In this document: positions 1 through 6,838 of the stretch, in pieces
Position numbering within the stretch: the stretch's first letter is position 1
How the letters are laid out: each line of letters starts with the position of its first letter
NCBI GenBank assembly: GCA_947462425.1
Contig: CANHPI010000081.1
Span: 1-9,463 of the forward strand
DNA: 9,463 nt
Direction of reading: 5' to 3'
Origin: Bacteroidota bacterium
GTDB taxonomy: Bacteria; Bacteroidota; Bacteroidia; B-17B0; B-17BO
Position numbers and translations under genes: made by a program
Notes under the pieces: generated by a model
Database searches by the model: none
The model's input: the letters and a program-made list of their open reading frames with translations, nothing else
What the model was told of the DNA's origin: nothing

Positions 1-116
1 ATTGGCAAATCTCGCAAAATAGTTCGCAATCCTATTTTATCATTGAAGTTCTTCATCACCGAAAAACCTCCCCAAGCACTTACTTTATCGTCTGAATATT
101 CAATTTTATAACCCAA
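1..116 (-). CDS. IS1380-family-like transposase, N-terminal fragment (partial at window edge)
   Basis: The minus-strand frame from 116 reads to the window edge without a stop, giving about 38 residues. It begins LGYKIEYSDDKVSAWGGF and continues with VMKNFNDKIGLRTILRDLP. The pattern YKIEYSD, then an SAWGG turn, then a helix with MK..NDKIGLR and an LP matches, from memory, the N-terminus of IS1380-type DDE transposases, which act in cut-and-paste transposition. The catalytic DDE core is beyond the window. There is no in-frame ATG: a TAA lies a few codons upstream and TTG at 116-114 is the only usual start codon at the expected place. Either TTG is used or the 5' end is damaged. A perfect hairpin ends 4 nt before this TTG. 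Confidence 0.6.
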   Translation of the reverse strand, partial: MGYKIEYSDDKVSAWGGFSVMKNFNDKIGLRTILRDLP

Positions 117-120
117 TGTT

Positions 121-141
121 CTTGTAACTTTTTGTTACAAG
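121..141. repeat. Perfect 8-bp inverted repeat (hairpin) next to the transposase start
   Basis: CTTGTAAC at 121-128 is exactly complementary to GTTACAAG at 134-141, with a 5-nt T loop (A in the transposase-sense RNA). In the transposase-sense transcript the hairpin lies just before the TTG start at 116. It has no T-run on the exit side, so it is not an obvious terminator. A structure here could hide the ribosome site from transcripts entering from outside, as known for some other insertion sequences; that role is inferred. Confidence 0.5.
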
Positions 142-206
142 GTAAAAATATTGGAAAACTAATAAAATCAAAGGATTCATGAAATATTAACAAATCAACT
201 GTCTGT

Positions 207-830
207 TTGCGGTTTAATCAACTATTAAATTTTAAATCAATAGCAAATTCAGGTTCATGGCTTTCATTTGCAAAACCTTTTTTAACCGAATATTTCAGTT
301 TTATTTTATCTTGGATTTTTAAAATTTTATTTTGGTTTATATCCATAACATTTTCAAAATACATGGTTCTAATTTTTTTGTCTCCCCTATTCGCTTTATT
401 GTCAGAATCAGTTGAGGAAAAAATATACGAAAAAAACTATCCTTTTAAGTTTGGTCAATTTATATATGATGTAGGAAGGGGAATCTTAATTAGTATTAGA
501 AATATGTTTTTAGAATATATTTTCATTGCTTTATGTTTTATTATTTCTTTAATTTTTCCCCCATTAGTAATAATAATTGGTCCATTATTATTGATTGTTT
601 CTTGGTATTTTATAGGATTTACAATGCTCGACTATAATTTTGAACGCCACAAAATGACAATTACGGATAGCATAAAATTCACTCGTAAAAATATAGGTTT
701 GGCTTGTGGAATTGGAATGATATTTTCAGTTTTTTTGCTATTGCCATTCTATATAGGTTTAATGTTCGGGCCTTATTTAGCTGTTGTTGGTGCAACCATT
801 AGTTTTTTAGAATTAAATGAAAAGCAATAA
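207..830 (+). CDS. EI24-domain membrane protein, probably 5'-truncated by the neighbouring insertion
   Basis: The protein is a very hydrophobic EI24-family (CysZ/EI24-like) inner-membrane protein. Family marks are LSPLFALLSESVEE (residues 58-71), YPFKFGQFIYDVGRGI (78-93), GFTMLDYNFER (137-147) and a C-terminal RKNIGLACGIGMIFS followed by GPYLAVVGAT. Membrane spans fall near residues 28-64, 103-136 and 165-198. Bacterial members of this family usually carry a further 60-80 residues at the N-terminus, including a first membrane region, which is missing here. The frame opens after a TGA at 180-182 and offers only TTG at 207; the first ATG is at 363, inside the conserved domain. The insertion sequence lies immediately upstream, so this is probably a pseudogene remnant, although the remaining 207 codons are intact. 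Bacterial EI24-like proteins include the sulfate permease CysZ, but the substrate cannot be told here. Confidence 0.75.
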   Translation: MRFNQLLNFKSIANSGSWLSFAKPFLTEYFSFILSWIFKILFWFISITFSKYMVLIFLSPLFALLSESVEEKIYEKNYPFKFGQFIYDVGRGILISIRNMFLEYIFIALCFIISLIFPPLVIIIGPLLLIVSWYFIGFTMLDYNFERHKMTITDSIKFTRKNIGLACGIGMIFSVFLLLPFYIGLMFGPYLAVVGATISFLELNEKQ

Positions 831-934
831 AATATAAAATTTAGATTTTTAAAAAAATATTATATAAATTTCAAAATAAGTGAAATTATAATATCAACAA
901 CTAAAGCCATCAATTTTAATATATAAAAATCATT

Positions 935-1603
935 TTAATTTACAGTGACAATTATATTTTTAGCCTCATCAACTAGTTTTTTTTGAGCTTCAATTTCAGC
1001 TTTTTTCTTTACTTGATCAGCTTCATTTTTAGAAATATCTTCTTCTGCTTTTTGAATTTTATCTTTATAATTTTCTATGTCAGATTTAGAGCTTTTATTT
1101 TCTTTCTCCAAATCTTTTTGATTATCCATTAATTTGTTATAAATCTTCTCCAAGTCTTTTATTTTTTCTTCCATTGATTCCTTGGTAGTTTTGATAGCAA
1201 ACTCCTTTAGCATTTTTTTAGCACCACTATGTTTAACTCCATCTGAACCACTTAAATAGGTGCCTCCCAAATCAAAAGCTACATGCATTACAACTGTTTT
1301 TGCCGTTTTATTTTCTTCAAACTTAGAGTATATATCTACAGGATTATTACCCCAGTCTTTAATTAATATATTATCTCCAAAAATTTCACCATTATCACTT
1401 TTTACTTTCTCGTTCTTAAAATCTTTTAAGAAACTTTTCCATTTACTTTCAACATCATCTTTTGAGGTTTCATAAATAGTTGTAGAATAAGCATTATGGC
1501 TACCTGAAGAAAATTTTTCTGAACCATCATTTACAGTAATTTTTTGTGCACTAACTGAGTTTAATAAACACAAAGCGGATAATGTTAGAATATTTTTTTT
1601 CAT
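935..1603 (-). CDS. Exported protein of unknown function with C-terminal coiled coil
   Basis: This is a 222-residue protein I cannot assign to a named family. Residues 1-19 form a signal peptide (MKKN, hydrophobic core, then SVSA before Gln20), so it should reach the periplasm or outer envelope. Residues about 22-125 form a compact domain with a FDLGG segment near 110-114. Residues about 138-216 are Lys/Glu-rich, nearly free of Pro and Gly, and fit a long coiled coil. There is no lipobox and no type IX sorting domain. It is the last gene of the guaA-to-DUF502 run, 37 nt after the DUF502 stop, and converges with the EI24 gene. ATG at 1603 fits the signal peptide. It may act as a structural or stress-related envelope protein, but nothing in the sequence proves this. 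Confidence 0.75.
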   Translation of the reverse strand: MKKNILTLSALCLLNSVSAQKITVNDGSEKFSSGSHNAYSTTIYETSKDDVESKWKSFLKDFKNEKVKSDNGEIFGDNILIKDWGNNPVDIYSKFEENKTAKTVVMHVAFDLGGTYLSGSDGVKHSGAKKMLKEFAIKTTKESMEEKIKDLEKIYNKLMDNQKDLEKENKSSKSDIENYKDKIQKAEEDISKNEADQVKKKAEIEAQKKLVDEAKNIIVTVN

Positions 1604-1640
1604 GATTACTATTAAAAAATTATTATACTAAGTTATAACT

Positions 1641-2210
1641 TTAATCTACATCCGTTACACCACCTGAAATAATAAACTTCATGGCATCACCTCCATCAAT
1701 ATTTAAAGGTGTAATTTGTTCTCTCGAAACAATTACCAATCTGCCGGAAAATGAATAGGAATATGGTAAATAAACAGCGCATTTATCTTTTATTTCCCAT
1801 TCACTCAAATCGTCTTGGGTTATAAATCCTAATTCTTGAATATTAGATTGAGGGTTTGTTAACACCAATACTGGCTTTGTAAAACGTTTTTTATTGCCCA
1901 TAAAAGCATTCATAAAATCTTTAATAGGAGAATAAATATGCCTAATTATTGGTGCATGTTCTAACTTTTCTTCAATAAATGTAAATAATTTTTTAAATAT
2001 AAATGATGATGCTAATAACCCTATAATGGTAATTATAATTAATAATGCCACAAAGGAAATTACTGTATCTAAAAACATACTTCCTGTTAAACCCACAAAT
2101 GAAAATATACCTTCAAAAAACTGAAATAATTTAACAAACACAATTACTGTTATGCCAATTGGAATAAATAAAACTAATCCTTGCAAAAAATATTTTAAAA
2201 TAGTACCCAT
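1641..2210 (-). CDS. DUF502 family inner-membrane protein
   Basis: The product is a 189-residue DUF502 (PF04367) protein. It opens with a short cytoplasmic tip and a first span at about residues 5-28 (YFLQGLVLFIPIGITV). A second span lies at about 48-72, followed by a soluble domain with the family marks APIIRHIYSPIKDF (86-99), VYLPYSYSFSGRLVIVSREQ (146-165) and a final MKFIISGGV (177-185). The biochemical role of the family is unknown. I chose ATG at 2210, which starts 2 nt after the hemF TAA and gives MGTILKYFLQG, the usual N-terminus. A TTG at 2222 in the same frame would add four residues and overlap hemF; it has an AGGA about 5 nt upstream, so it cannot be excluded. The tight spacing suggests translation coupled to hemF. 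Confidence 0.9.
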   Translation of the reverse strand: MGTILKYFLQGLVLFIPIGITVIVFVKLFQFFEGIFSFVGLTGSMFLDTVISFVALLIIITIIGLLASSFIFKKLFTFIEEKLEHAPIIRHIYSPIKDFMNAFMGNKKRFTKPVLVLTNPQSNIQELGFITQDDLSEWEIKDKCAVYLPYSYSFSGRLVIVSREQITPLNIDGGDAMKFIISGGVTDVD

Positions 2211-2212
2211 GT

Positions 2213-3130
2213 TTATACCCAATTAATTCCTTTTTTTAACTTATCAAGTGTGTTTTGTTCTTGCGAACCTTCTTTGGGTTTAAAATCATAAACCCAACTG
2301 GCATTAGTAGGTAAACTCATTAAAATTGATTCGATTCGACCATTTGTTTCTAATCCAAATTTAGTTCCCTTATCATACACTAAATTAAACTCAACATAAC
2401 GACCTCTTCTTAACAACTGCCATTGCTTTTGTTCTTCGGAAAATGATTTTGTTTTATTTTTATGCATTAATGATACGTAGGTTGAGGCAAATATGCTACC
2501 AACATCTTGCCAAAATGCAAAATTTTCTTTAAAATTTAAATGTTCATTTTCATTTAATCTATCGAAAAATATTCCACCAATACCTCTAGTTTCTTTGCGA
2601 TGATTAATATAAAAATAATCATCAGCCCATATTTTAAATTTTGGATAATAGGATTCGTGATGTTTATCGCAAACATTTTTTAATTGTTGATGAAAAAACT
2701 GAGCATCCTCATCTACAATATAATGAGGTGTTAAATCAATGCCACCACCCAGCCATTTTGTGCCATTACTCATTTCAAAATACCTGATATTCATATGAAT
2801 AATTGGCACAAATGGACTTTTAGGATGAATAACAATAGATACTCCTGTGGCAAAAAAAGTTGTTTCACTATGAGATAAATTTGAAACGCTATGTTCTTTT
2901 TCTTTAAATAAAAAATCGGGTGTTTTACCACTTACTGCAGAAAACATGACGCCTCCTTTTTCAATTACAGTTCCATTTTCAATAACTCTTGAACGTCCGC
3001 CACCACCTTCTTCGCGAGTCCAGTTTTCTTCTTTAAATTTTCCTAAACCATCTTCTTGTTCAAGGGATCGACAAATGCTATCTTGAAGAGATTTTAACCA
3101 CTCTGTAATGTTTTCTTTATTTATTTCCAT
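2213..3130 (-). CDS. hemF: Oxygen-dependent coproporphyrinogen-III oxidase
   Basis: HemF converts coproporphyrinogen III to protoporphyrinogen IX in the cytoplasm by two oxidative decarboxylations using O2, a late step of heme synthesis. The 305-residue length is close to the usual 300. Clear marks are GGGGRSRVI with EKGGVMFSAVSG (residues 42-68), FFATGVSIVIHP (92-103, with His102 in the catalytic region), HMNIRYFE (112-119), WLGGGIDLTPHY (126-137), HHESYYPKFKIWADDYF (157-173), RGIGGIFFD (182-190) and RRGRYVEFNLVYDKGTKFGL (241-260), then ESILMSLP. All invariant blocks are present, so it should be active. The ATG overlaps the end of the upstream LysM gene by 10 nt (ATGGAAATAA), implying translational coupling. 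Use of HemF rather than HemN alone points to aerobic growth. Confidence 0.97.
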   Translation of the reverse strand: MEINKENITEWLKSLQDSICRSLEQEDGLGKFKEENWTREEGGGGRSRVIENGTVIEKGGVMFSAVSGKTPDFLFKEKEHSVSNLSHSETTFFATGVSIVIHPKSPFVPIIHMNIRYFEMSNGTKWLGGGIDLTPHYIVDEDAQFFHQQLKNVCDKHHESYYPKFKIWADDYFYINHRKETRGIGGIFFDRLNENEHLNFKENFAFWQDVGSIFASTYVSLMHKNKTKSFSEEQKQWQLLRRGRYVEFNLVYDKGTKFGLETNGRIESILMSLPTNASWVYDFKPKEGSQEQNTLDKLKKGINWV

Positions 3131-4959
3131 CCTAATTTTTGCAATTTATAATTAGAATATTTATAGATGTAAGCCGCTTTGTTTTCAAAACCAGTTTGAT
3201 TATCTAGTTTGTAAAACTTAAAACCTGTATAAACACCTTCGCTATTATATTTATCTAGATTTAGAAAAAAATCGGGTCCTTGATTTTTTAAATTTGAGAG
3301 ATAATACATTGCAATATCAAAACCTTGAAAGTAATATTCGGAAGGATTAACTGTATAAATTTCCTGATATGATTTTGAAAATTTACGAATTGTTGAATCT
3401 TGGAAATCGATAAGATTTGGAGAAGCAAAATGAAACTTCAATTCATTTAAATATTCCTGATCCAAATTATCAACATTAGAAATACTGTTAAAACCCATTA
3501 AAATTATATTCTTTTTATTAGAAAATGCATATAGTTGCGTGATGAAATCTTGTATGTAAACTAAATTATTAGTTAATAAAACTACTACATTTTGTTTTCC
3601 TGTAATAAAAGAAGCCTTAACACCTGCTACACCTTTTACTTCAGTAATGGTATCTTTGCTATTTTTAATGTGTTTTAATATCGATCCATTATATCTGCTT
3701 TTAAATGTTTTTATATACTGTTGATCTTTAGTTGTAGAATTTACTATAATAATATTGGACGATGATTTTAAAGAATCGCTACAATAATCAGCTAAACTTT
3801 CGATTAAAGTATAAACGGACGGTGTTACTTTACTTACCAAAGCATTATCAAATAATATTTTATTTTGTTGAATTACAGGTGAAACAATTGGAATTCCCAT
3901 ACGCTTAGCATGACTAGATACTAACTTAAATATACCAGAATACAAAGGCCCAAAAACAGCATCTAACTTTTTAAATTCTACTGTTTTACAAATCGATTCA
4001 ATTTTAATTGAATCTCTTTCCTCTGCGTCAAACAACTGAATATTGACGTCAAAATCTTTTGATATTAAAGAATCTACAGCTTTTTTAAAGCCAGCATAAA
4101 AATCGAGTGCTAAGGACTGTGTTTGAGGGAAATTTGATTTTGCACGAACCAATTCATCTACATTTATATTTTCACTTTCTAATAATTTAAATGGCAAAAA
4201 CAAACCAATATTATATGCTAATTTTTTATCCTTATGAATTAAAGCAGTATCCTCGGGTATTGTAACTATTGTTGAGGAAGTTACAATTGGAAGTGTTGTA
4301 TTAGCTTTTAGTGAACCAATTTTTAGAACCTGACCTTGTTTAATACCATCTTTAACTAAAGGATTCCATTTTAAAATATCCTCCTGTGAAACATTTAGCT
4401 TTTTGGCAATAGCATACATAGTTTCACTTTGTTGAACTGTATATGTATCTGCTGCTATACCGGAAGCTGAACTAAGAATTATAGATGGCTTGATGTCATC
4501 ATTTTTTTTCTTTTCACCCACAATAATATAATCACCTACTTTTAAACCATTATTAATAGTAGGATTATAGGTTGCTAATTTTTTATCATCAATCGTATAT
4601 TTTTTTGTGATAGCATAAACAGTTTCTCCTTTTAATACTTTATGATATGTATATTTATTAGTATCAATTGCTAAAGTTTGTTTAGGTAATAAACTTTCGA
4701 AAGGAATTTTTAATTCTTGACCATTTTTTAATCCATCAATTGCCTCATCGTTTTCTGTTAAAATAGAATTAACGTCAATTGCATAAATTTTAGAAATAGC
4801 ATATAAACTTTGCCCTTTTTCTACTTTATGAATGAAGTACTTTTTACCTCCAATTGTTTTTATATTAGTTGATTTGGTTTGAGCCGAAAAGAAATAAGAA
4901 ATAAGACATAAGATAAAAGACAAAGAGAATTTTAAGTATGTCGTTTTTATTTTAGTCAT
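3121..4959 (-). CDS. Exported triple-LysM protein with a type 1 periplasmic-binding-fold domain
   Basis: The 612-residue protein starts with a signal peptide (residues 1-26, cleavage at SA|QT, no lipobox). Three LysM repeats follow at about 41-86 (HKVEKGQSLYAISKIY), 103-148 (HKVLKGETVYAITKKY) and 172-215 (YTVQQSETMYAIAKKL), each ending in the usual 'G.K.G..L.I' element. LysM modules bind the glycan of peptidoglycan. Residues from about 247 to the end (start AYNIGLFLPF, later AVFGPLYSG and IPIVSP) resemble the leucine-binding-protein-like type 1 periplasmic fold seen in ABC amino-acid receptors. No ABC permease or ATPase gene is nearby, so a transport role is doubtful; a wall-anchored sensor, scaffold or binding protein is more plausible. 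From memory, similar LysM proteins often sit beside guaA in Bacteroidota. The gene lies 52 nt after guaA and overlaps hemF by 10 nt. Confidence 0.9.
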   Translation of the reverse strand: MTKIKTTYLKFSLSFILCLISYFFSAQTKSTNIKTIGGKKYFIHKVEKGQSLYAISKIYAIDVNSILTENDEAIDGLKNGQELKIPFESLLPKQTLAIDTNKYTYHKVLKGETVYAITKKYTIDDKKLATYNPTINNGLKVGDYIIVGEKKKNDDIKPSIILSSASGIAADTYTVQQSETMYAIAKKLNVSQEDILKWNPLVKDGIKQGQVLKIGSLKANTTLPIVTSSTIVTIPEDTALIHKDKKLAYNIGLFLPFKLLESENINVDELVRAKSNFPQTQSLALDFYAGFKKAVDSLISKDFDVNIQLFDAEERDSIKIESICKTVEFKKLDAVFGPLYSGIFKLVSSHAKRMGIPIVSPVIQQNKILFDNALVSKVTPSVYTLIESLADYCSDSLKSSSNIIIVNSTTKDQQYIKTFKSRYNGSILKHIKNSKDTITEVKGVAGVKASFITGKQNVVVLLTNNLVYIQDFITQLYAFSNKKNIILMGFNSISNVDNLDQEYLNELKFHFASPNLIDFQDSTIRKFSKSYQEIYTVNPSEYYFQGFDIAMYYLSNLKNQGPDFFLNLDKYNSEGVYTGFKFYKLDNQTGFENKAAYIYKYSNYKLQKLGWK

Positions 4960-5011
4960 AAATTATTTAATTGATTTGCCGATCACTAATTTCTAATTCC
5001 TACCTACTGAA

Positions 5012-6541
5012 TTATTCCCACTCAATTGTAGCGGGTGGTTTAGAGCTAATGTCGTACACTACTCTATTCACACCTTTTACTTTATTTATAATATCGTTAG
5101 ATACTTTTGCTAAAAACTCGTAAGGTAAATGACACCAATCAGCCGTCATACCGTCAGTAGAAGAAACGGCGCGCAATGCAACTACTTTTTCATAAGTACG
5201 CTCATCGCCCATAACACCAACACTTTGAATTGGTAATAATATAGCACCTGCCTGCCAAACAGAATCGTATAATCCGGCAGATTTTAATCCATCAATAAAA
5301 ATAGCATCAACATCTTGTAATAATTGAACTTTTTCAGCGGTAATATCTCCTAAAATACGAATTGCTAATCCCGGACCGGGAAAAGGATGGCGACCTATTA
5401 ATGAGGCATCAATTCCTAAAGCGGTTCCTACTCTTCTTACTTCATCTTTAAATAAACTCCTTAAAGGCTCTACAACTGATAACTTCATATAATCAGGTAA
5501 ACCACCCACGTTGTGATGCGATTTAATGGTAGCGGACGGTCCGTTTACAGACAAACTTTCAATAACATCAGGATAAATAGTTCCTTGTCCAAGCCACTTG
5601 GCATCTGTAATTAATTTTGATTCATCATCAAACACATCCACAAATGCTTTACCAATTGCTTTGCGTTTAGTTTCAGGATCTGATACGTTTTGTAAAGCAG
5701 CATAAAAACGATCTTTTGCATTTACGCCTTTAACGTTTAAGCCCATGTGTTTATATGAATCTAATACGCTTTCAAATTCATTTTTGCGCAATAAACCATT
5801 ATCTACAAAGATGCAATGTAAATTTGAACCAATTGCCTTATGCAATAAAACGGCTGCAACGCTACTATCAACTCCACCCGATAAACCTAAAACAACTTTA
5901 TCGTCACCTAATTTTGCTTTCAACTCTGCAACAGTTGTATCAATAAAAGAATCAGATGTCCAATTAGCTTTAGCACCACAAATACCTTTTACAAAATTAG
6001 TTAACAACTGAGCACCTTCTGTAGAATGATAAACTTCTGGATGAAACTGAATTCCCCAGGTTTGCTCATCATTAATAGCAAAACCAGCTACTTTTACATC
6101 GTGTGTACTTGCAATAATATTATAACTTTCTGGTACTTTTAAAATAGTGTCAGCATGGCTCATCCAAACTTGAGATTCGTTATTGATATTTTTAAATAAA
6201 GGATTGTTATCCTCAACAAAACTTAAGTTGGCTCTTCCGTATTCACGAGAATTTGATTTACCAACTTCGCCACCATAAAAATGTGCTAACAGCTGGGCGC
6301 CATAACAAATACCCAATAAGGGTAATTTACCTTTAATGTTATCCAAATTAGGATTTAATGGATTATCCTGACGAACACTATGTGGGCTACCAGATAAAAT
6401 AACTCCTTTTATGTTTGAAGTAATATCTGGAATTTTATTGTAGGGATGGATCTCGCAATAAACATTCATTTCTCGCACGCGACGAGCAATTAATTGAGTG
6501 AACTGGGAACCAAAATCGAGGATTAAAATTTGTTCTTGCAT
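5012..6541 (-). CDS. guaA: GMP synthase (glutamine-hydrolysing)
   Basis: GuaA converts XMP, ATP and glutamine to GMP in the cytoplasm, the last step of de novo guanine nucleotide synthesis. From ATG 6541 it is 509 residues, close to the usual 510-525. The N-terminal class I amidotransferase domain has its nucleophile Cys79 in [11 protein letters not shown] and the His167/Glu169 pair in WGIQFHPEV. The ATP-pyrophosphatase domain has the PP-loop SGGVDSS at 221-227, followed by [12 protein letters not shown]. The dimerisation domain has [15 protein letters not shown] and ends in the typical PPATIEWE. All catalytic residues are intact. A TTG at 6553 would add MLAI, but ATG 6541 gives the standard [13 protein letters not shown] start. 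It heads the five-gene minus-strand run. A likely -7 box lies 9 nt upstream. Confidence 0.98.
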   Translation of the reverse strand: MQEQILILDFGSQFTQLIARRVREMNVYCEIHPYNKIPDITSNIKGVILSGSPHSVRQDNPLNPNLDNIKGKLPLLGICYGAQLLAHFYGGEVGKSNSREYGRANLSFVEDNNPLFKNINNESQVWMSHADTILKVPESYNIIASTHDVKVAGFAINDEQTWGIQFHPEVYHSTEGAQLLTNFVKGICGAKANWTSDSFIDTTVAELKAKLGDDKVVLGLSGGVDSSVAAVLLHKAIGSNLHCIFVDNGLLRKNEFESVLDSYKHMGLNVKGVNAKDRFYAALQNVSDPETKRKAIGKAFVDVFDDESKLITDAKWLGQGTIYPDVIESLSVNGPSATIKSHHNVGGLPDYMKLSVVEPLRSLFKDEVRRVGTALGIDASLIGRHPFPGPGLAIRILGDITAEKVQLLQDVDAIFIDGLKSAGLYDSVWQAGAILLPIQSVGVMGDERTYEKVVALRAVSSTDGMTADWCHLPYEFLAKVSNDIINKVKGVNRVVYDISSKPPATIEWE

Positions 6542-6550
6542 AATAGCTAA

Positions 6551-6578
6551 CAAAGATAGATAAATCTTTTGTTTTAAA
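6551..6578 (-). promoter_or_regulatory. Candidate guaA promoter
   Basis: On the minus strand TATCTTTG (6558-6551) matches the Bacteroidota -7 consensus TAnnTTTG exactly. The best nearby -33-like element is TTTA at 6578-6575 (16-nt gap); an exact TTTG at 6589-6586 is too far, at 27 nt. Only 9 nt separate the box from the guaA ATG, so the transcript would have almost no leader. This is weaker than the response-regulator promoter. Confidence 0.4.
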
Positions 6579-6618
6579 GGCTTTACAAAGAAAAATTATT
6601 GTGAAATAAGGTGAAATA

Positions 6619-6726
6619 TTAATCCTTACTCTTCATGAATTTTACTAAAGTGTATATTCCTAAACAAAAAATACCAGCTATAAAAAATAGTATAAAAAAG
6701 TCACTTATTTCTAACGAAGATTTCAT
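6619..6726 (-). CDS. Small single-span membrane protein (35 aa), hypothetical
   Basis: An ATG-started minus-strand frame of 35 codons encodes a short N-terminal tail (MKSSLEISD), one strongly hydrophobic segment of about 18 residues (FFILFFIAGIFCLGIYTL) and a basic tail ending MKSKD. This is the classic layout of a bacterial small membrane protein, with the positive tail expected in the cytoplasm. I recognise no family. Its size and layout recall small respiratory-complex subunits, but there is no such complex nearby. It lies between the response-regulator gene (112 nt upstream) and guaA (77 nt downstream) on the same strand. I see no clear ribosome site or promoter of its own, so transcription may come from the regulator gene. 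A random AT-rich frame could also give a hydrophobic peptide. Confidence 0.5.
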   Translation of the reverse strand: MKSSLEISDFFILFFIAGIFCLGIYTLVKFMKSKD

Positions 6727-6838
6727 ATTTAGTTAATTATTATTTTTATCCATTTAGCTATTGAGAGTTATATGGTTTAGCCCGTATAATTTTTGTTGTT
6801 TGTGTTTGGGGGGTAAACATGGATATTTTATATGAATA

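Larger units (their letters stand above)
1..200 (-). mobile_element. End of an insertion sequence (IS1380-like); runs off the left edge
   Basis: The minus-strand start of a transposase gene lies at 1-116, so this is the 5' (transposase-start) end of an insertion sequence whose body is outside the window. The boundary must lie between the transposase start near 116 and the point near 207-300 where EI24 homology begins; position 200 is only an estimate. I could not define the terminal inverted repeat, because the partner end is absent, nor a target duplication. The family call rests on the short N-terminal transposase segment. The adjoining truncated membrane-protein gene fits an insertion at this point. 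Confidence 0.5.

Noticed and set aside
106..180. 24-codon minus-strand ATG frame overlapping the IS end
   Set aside because: It runs through the hairpin, out of frame with the transposase, and stops just inside it. It shows nothing protein-like beyond random hydrophobic residues.
867..887. Weak 7-bp AT-only inverted repeat between the convergent EI24 and coiled-coil genes
   Set aside because: It is AATTTCA/TGAAATT with a 7-nt loop, only one G-C pair and no clear T-run. It could be a weak two-way terminator but cannot be told from AT-rich background.
1260..1475. 71-codon plus-strand open frame
   Set aside because: It lies fully antisense to the exported coiled-coil gene and its protein shows no family pattern; it is a shadow frame.
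2211..2222. TTG start for the DUF502 gene at 2222
   Set aside because: ATG at 2210 gives the usual N-terminus and a clean 2-nt gap after hemF. The TTG has a good AGGA but is less likely overall.
4960..5011. Possible promoter or terminator between guaA and the LysM gene
   Set aside because: There is no TAnnTTTG motif and no stem with T-tract in these 52 nt.
5745..6011. Two overlapping plus-strand open frames inside guaA
   Set aside because: Both are antisense to the conserved amidotransferase/PP-loop coding region and show no recognisable motif.
6727..6838. Run of six G in an AT-rich gap between the response regulator and the smORF, considered as RNA or terminator
   Set aside because: No pairing C-run or stable stem with a T-tract was found nearby.
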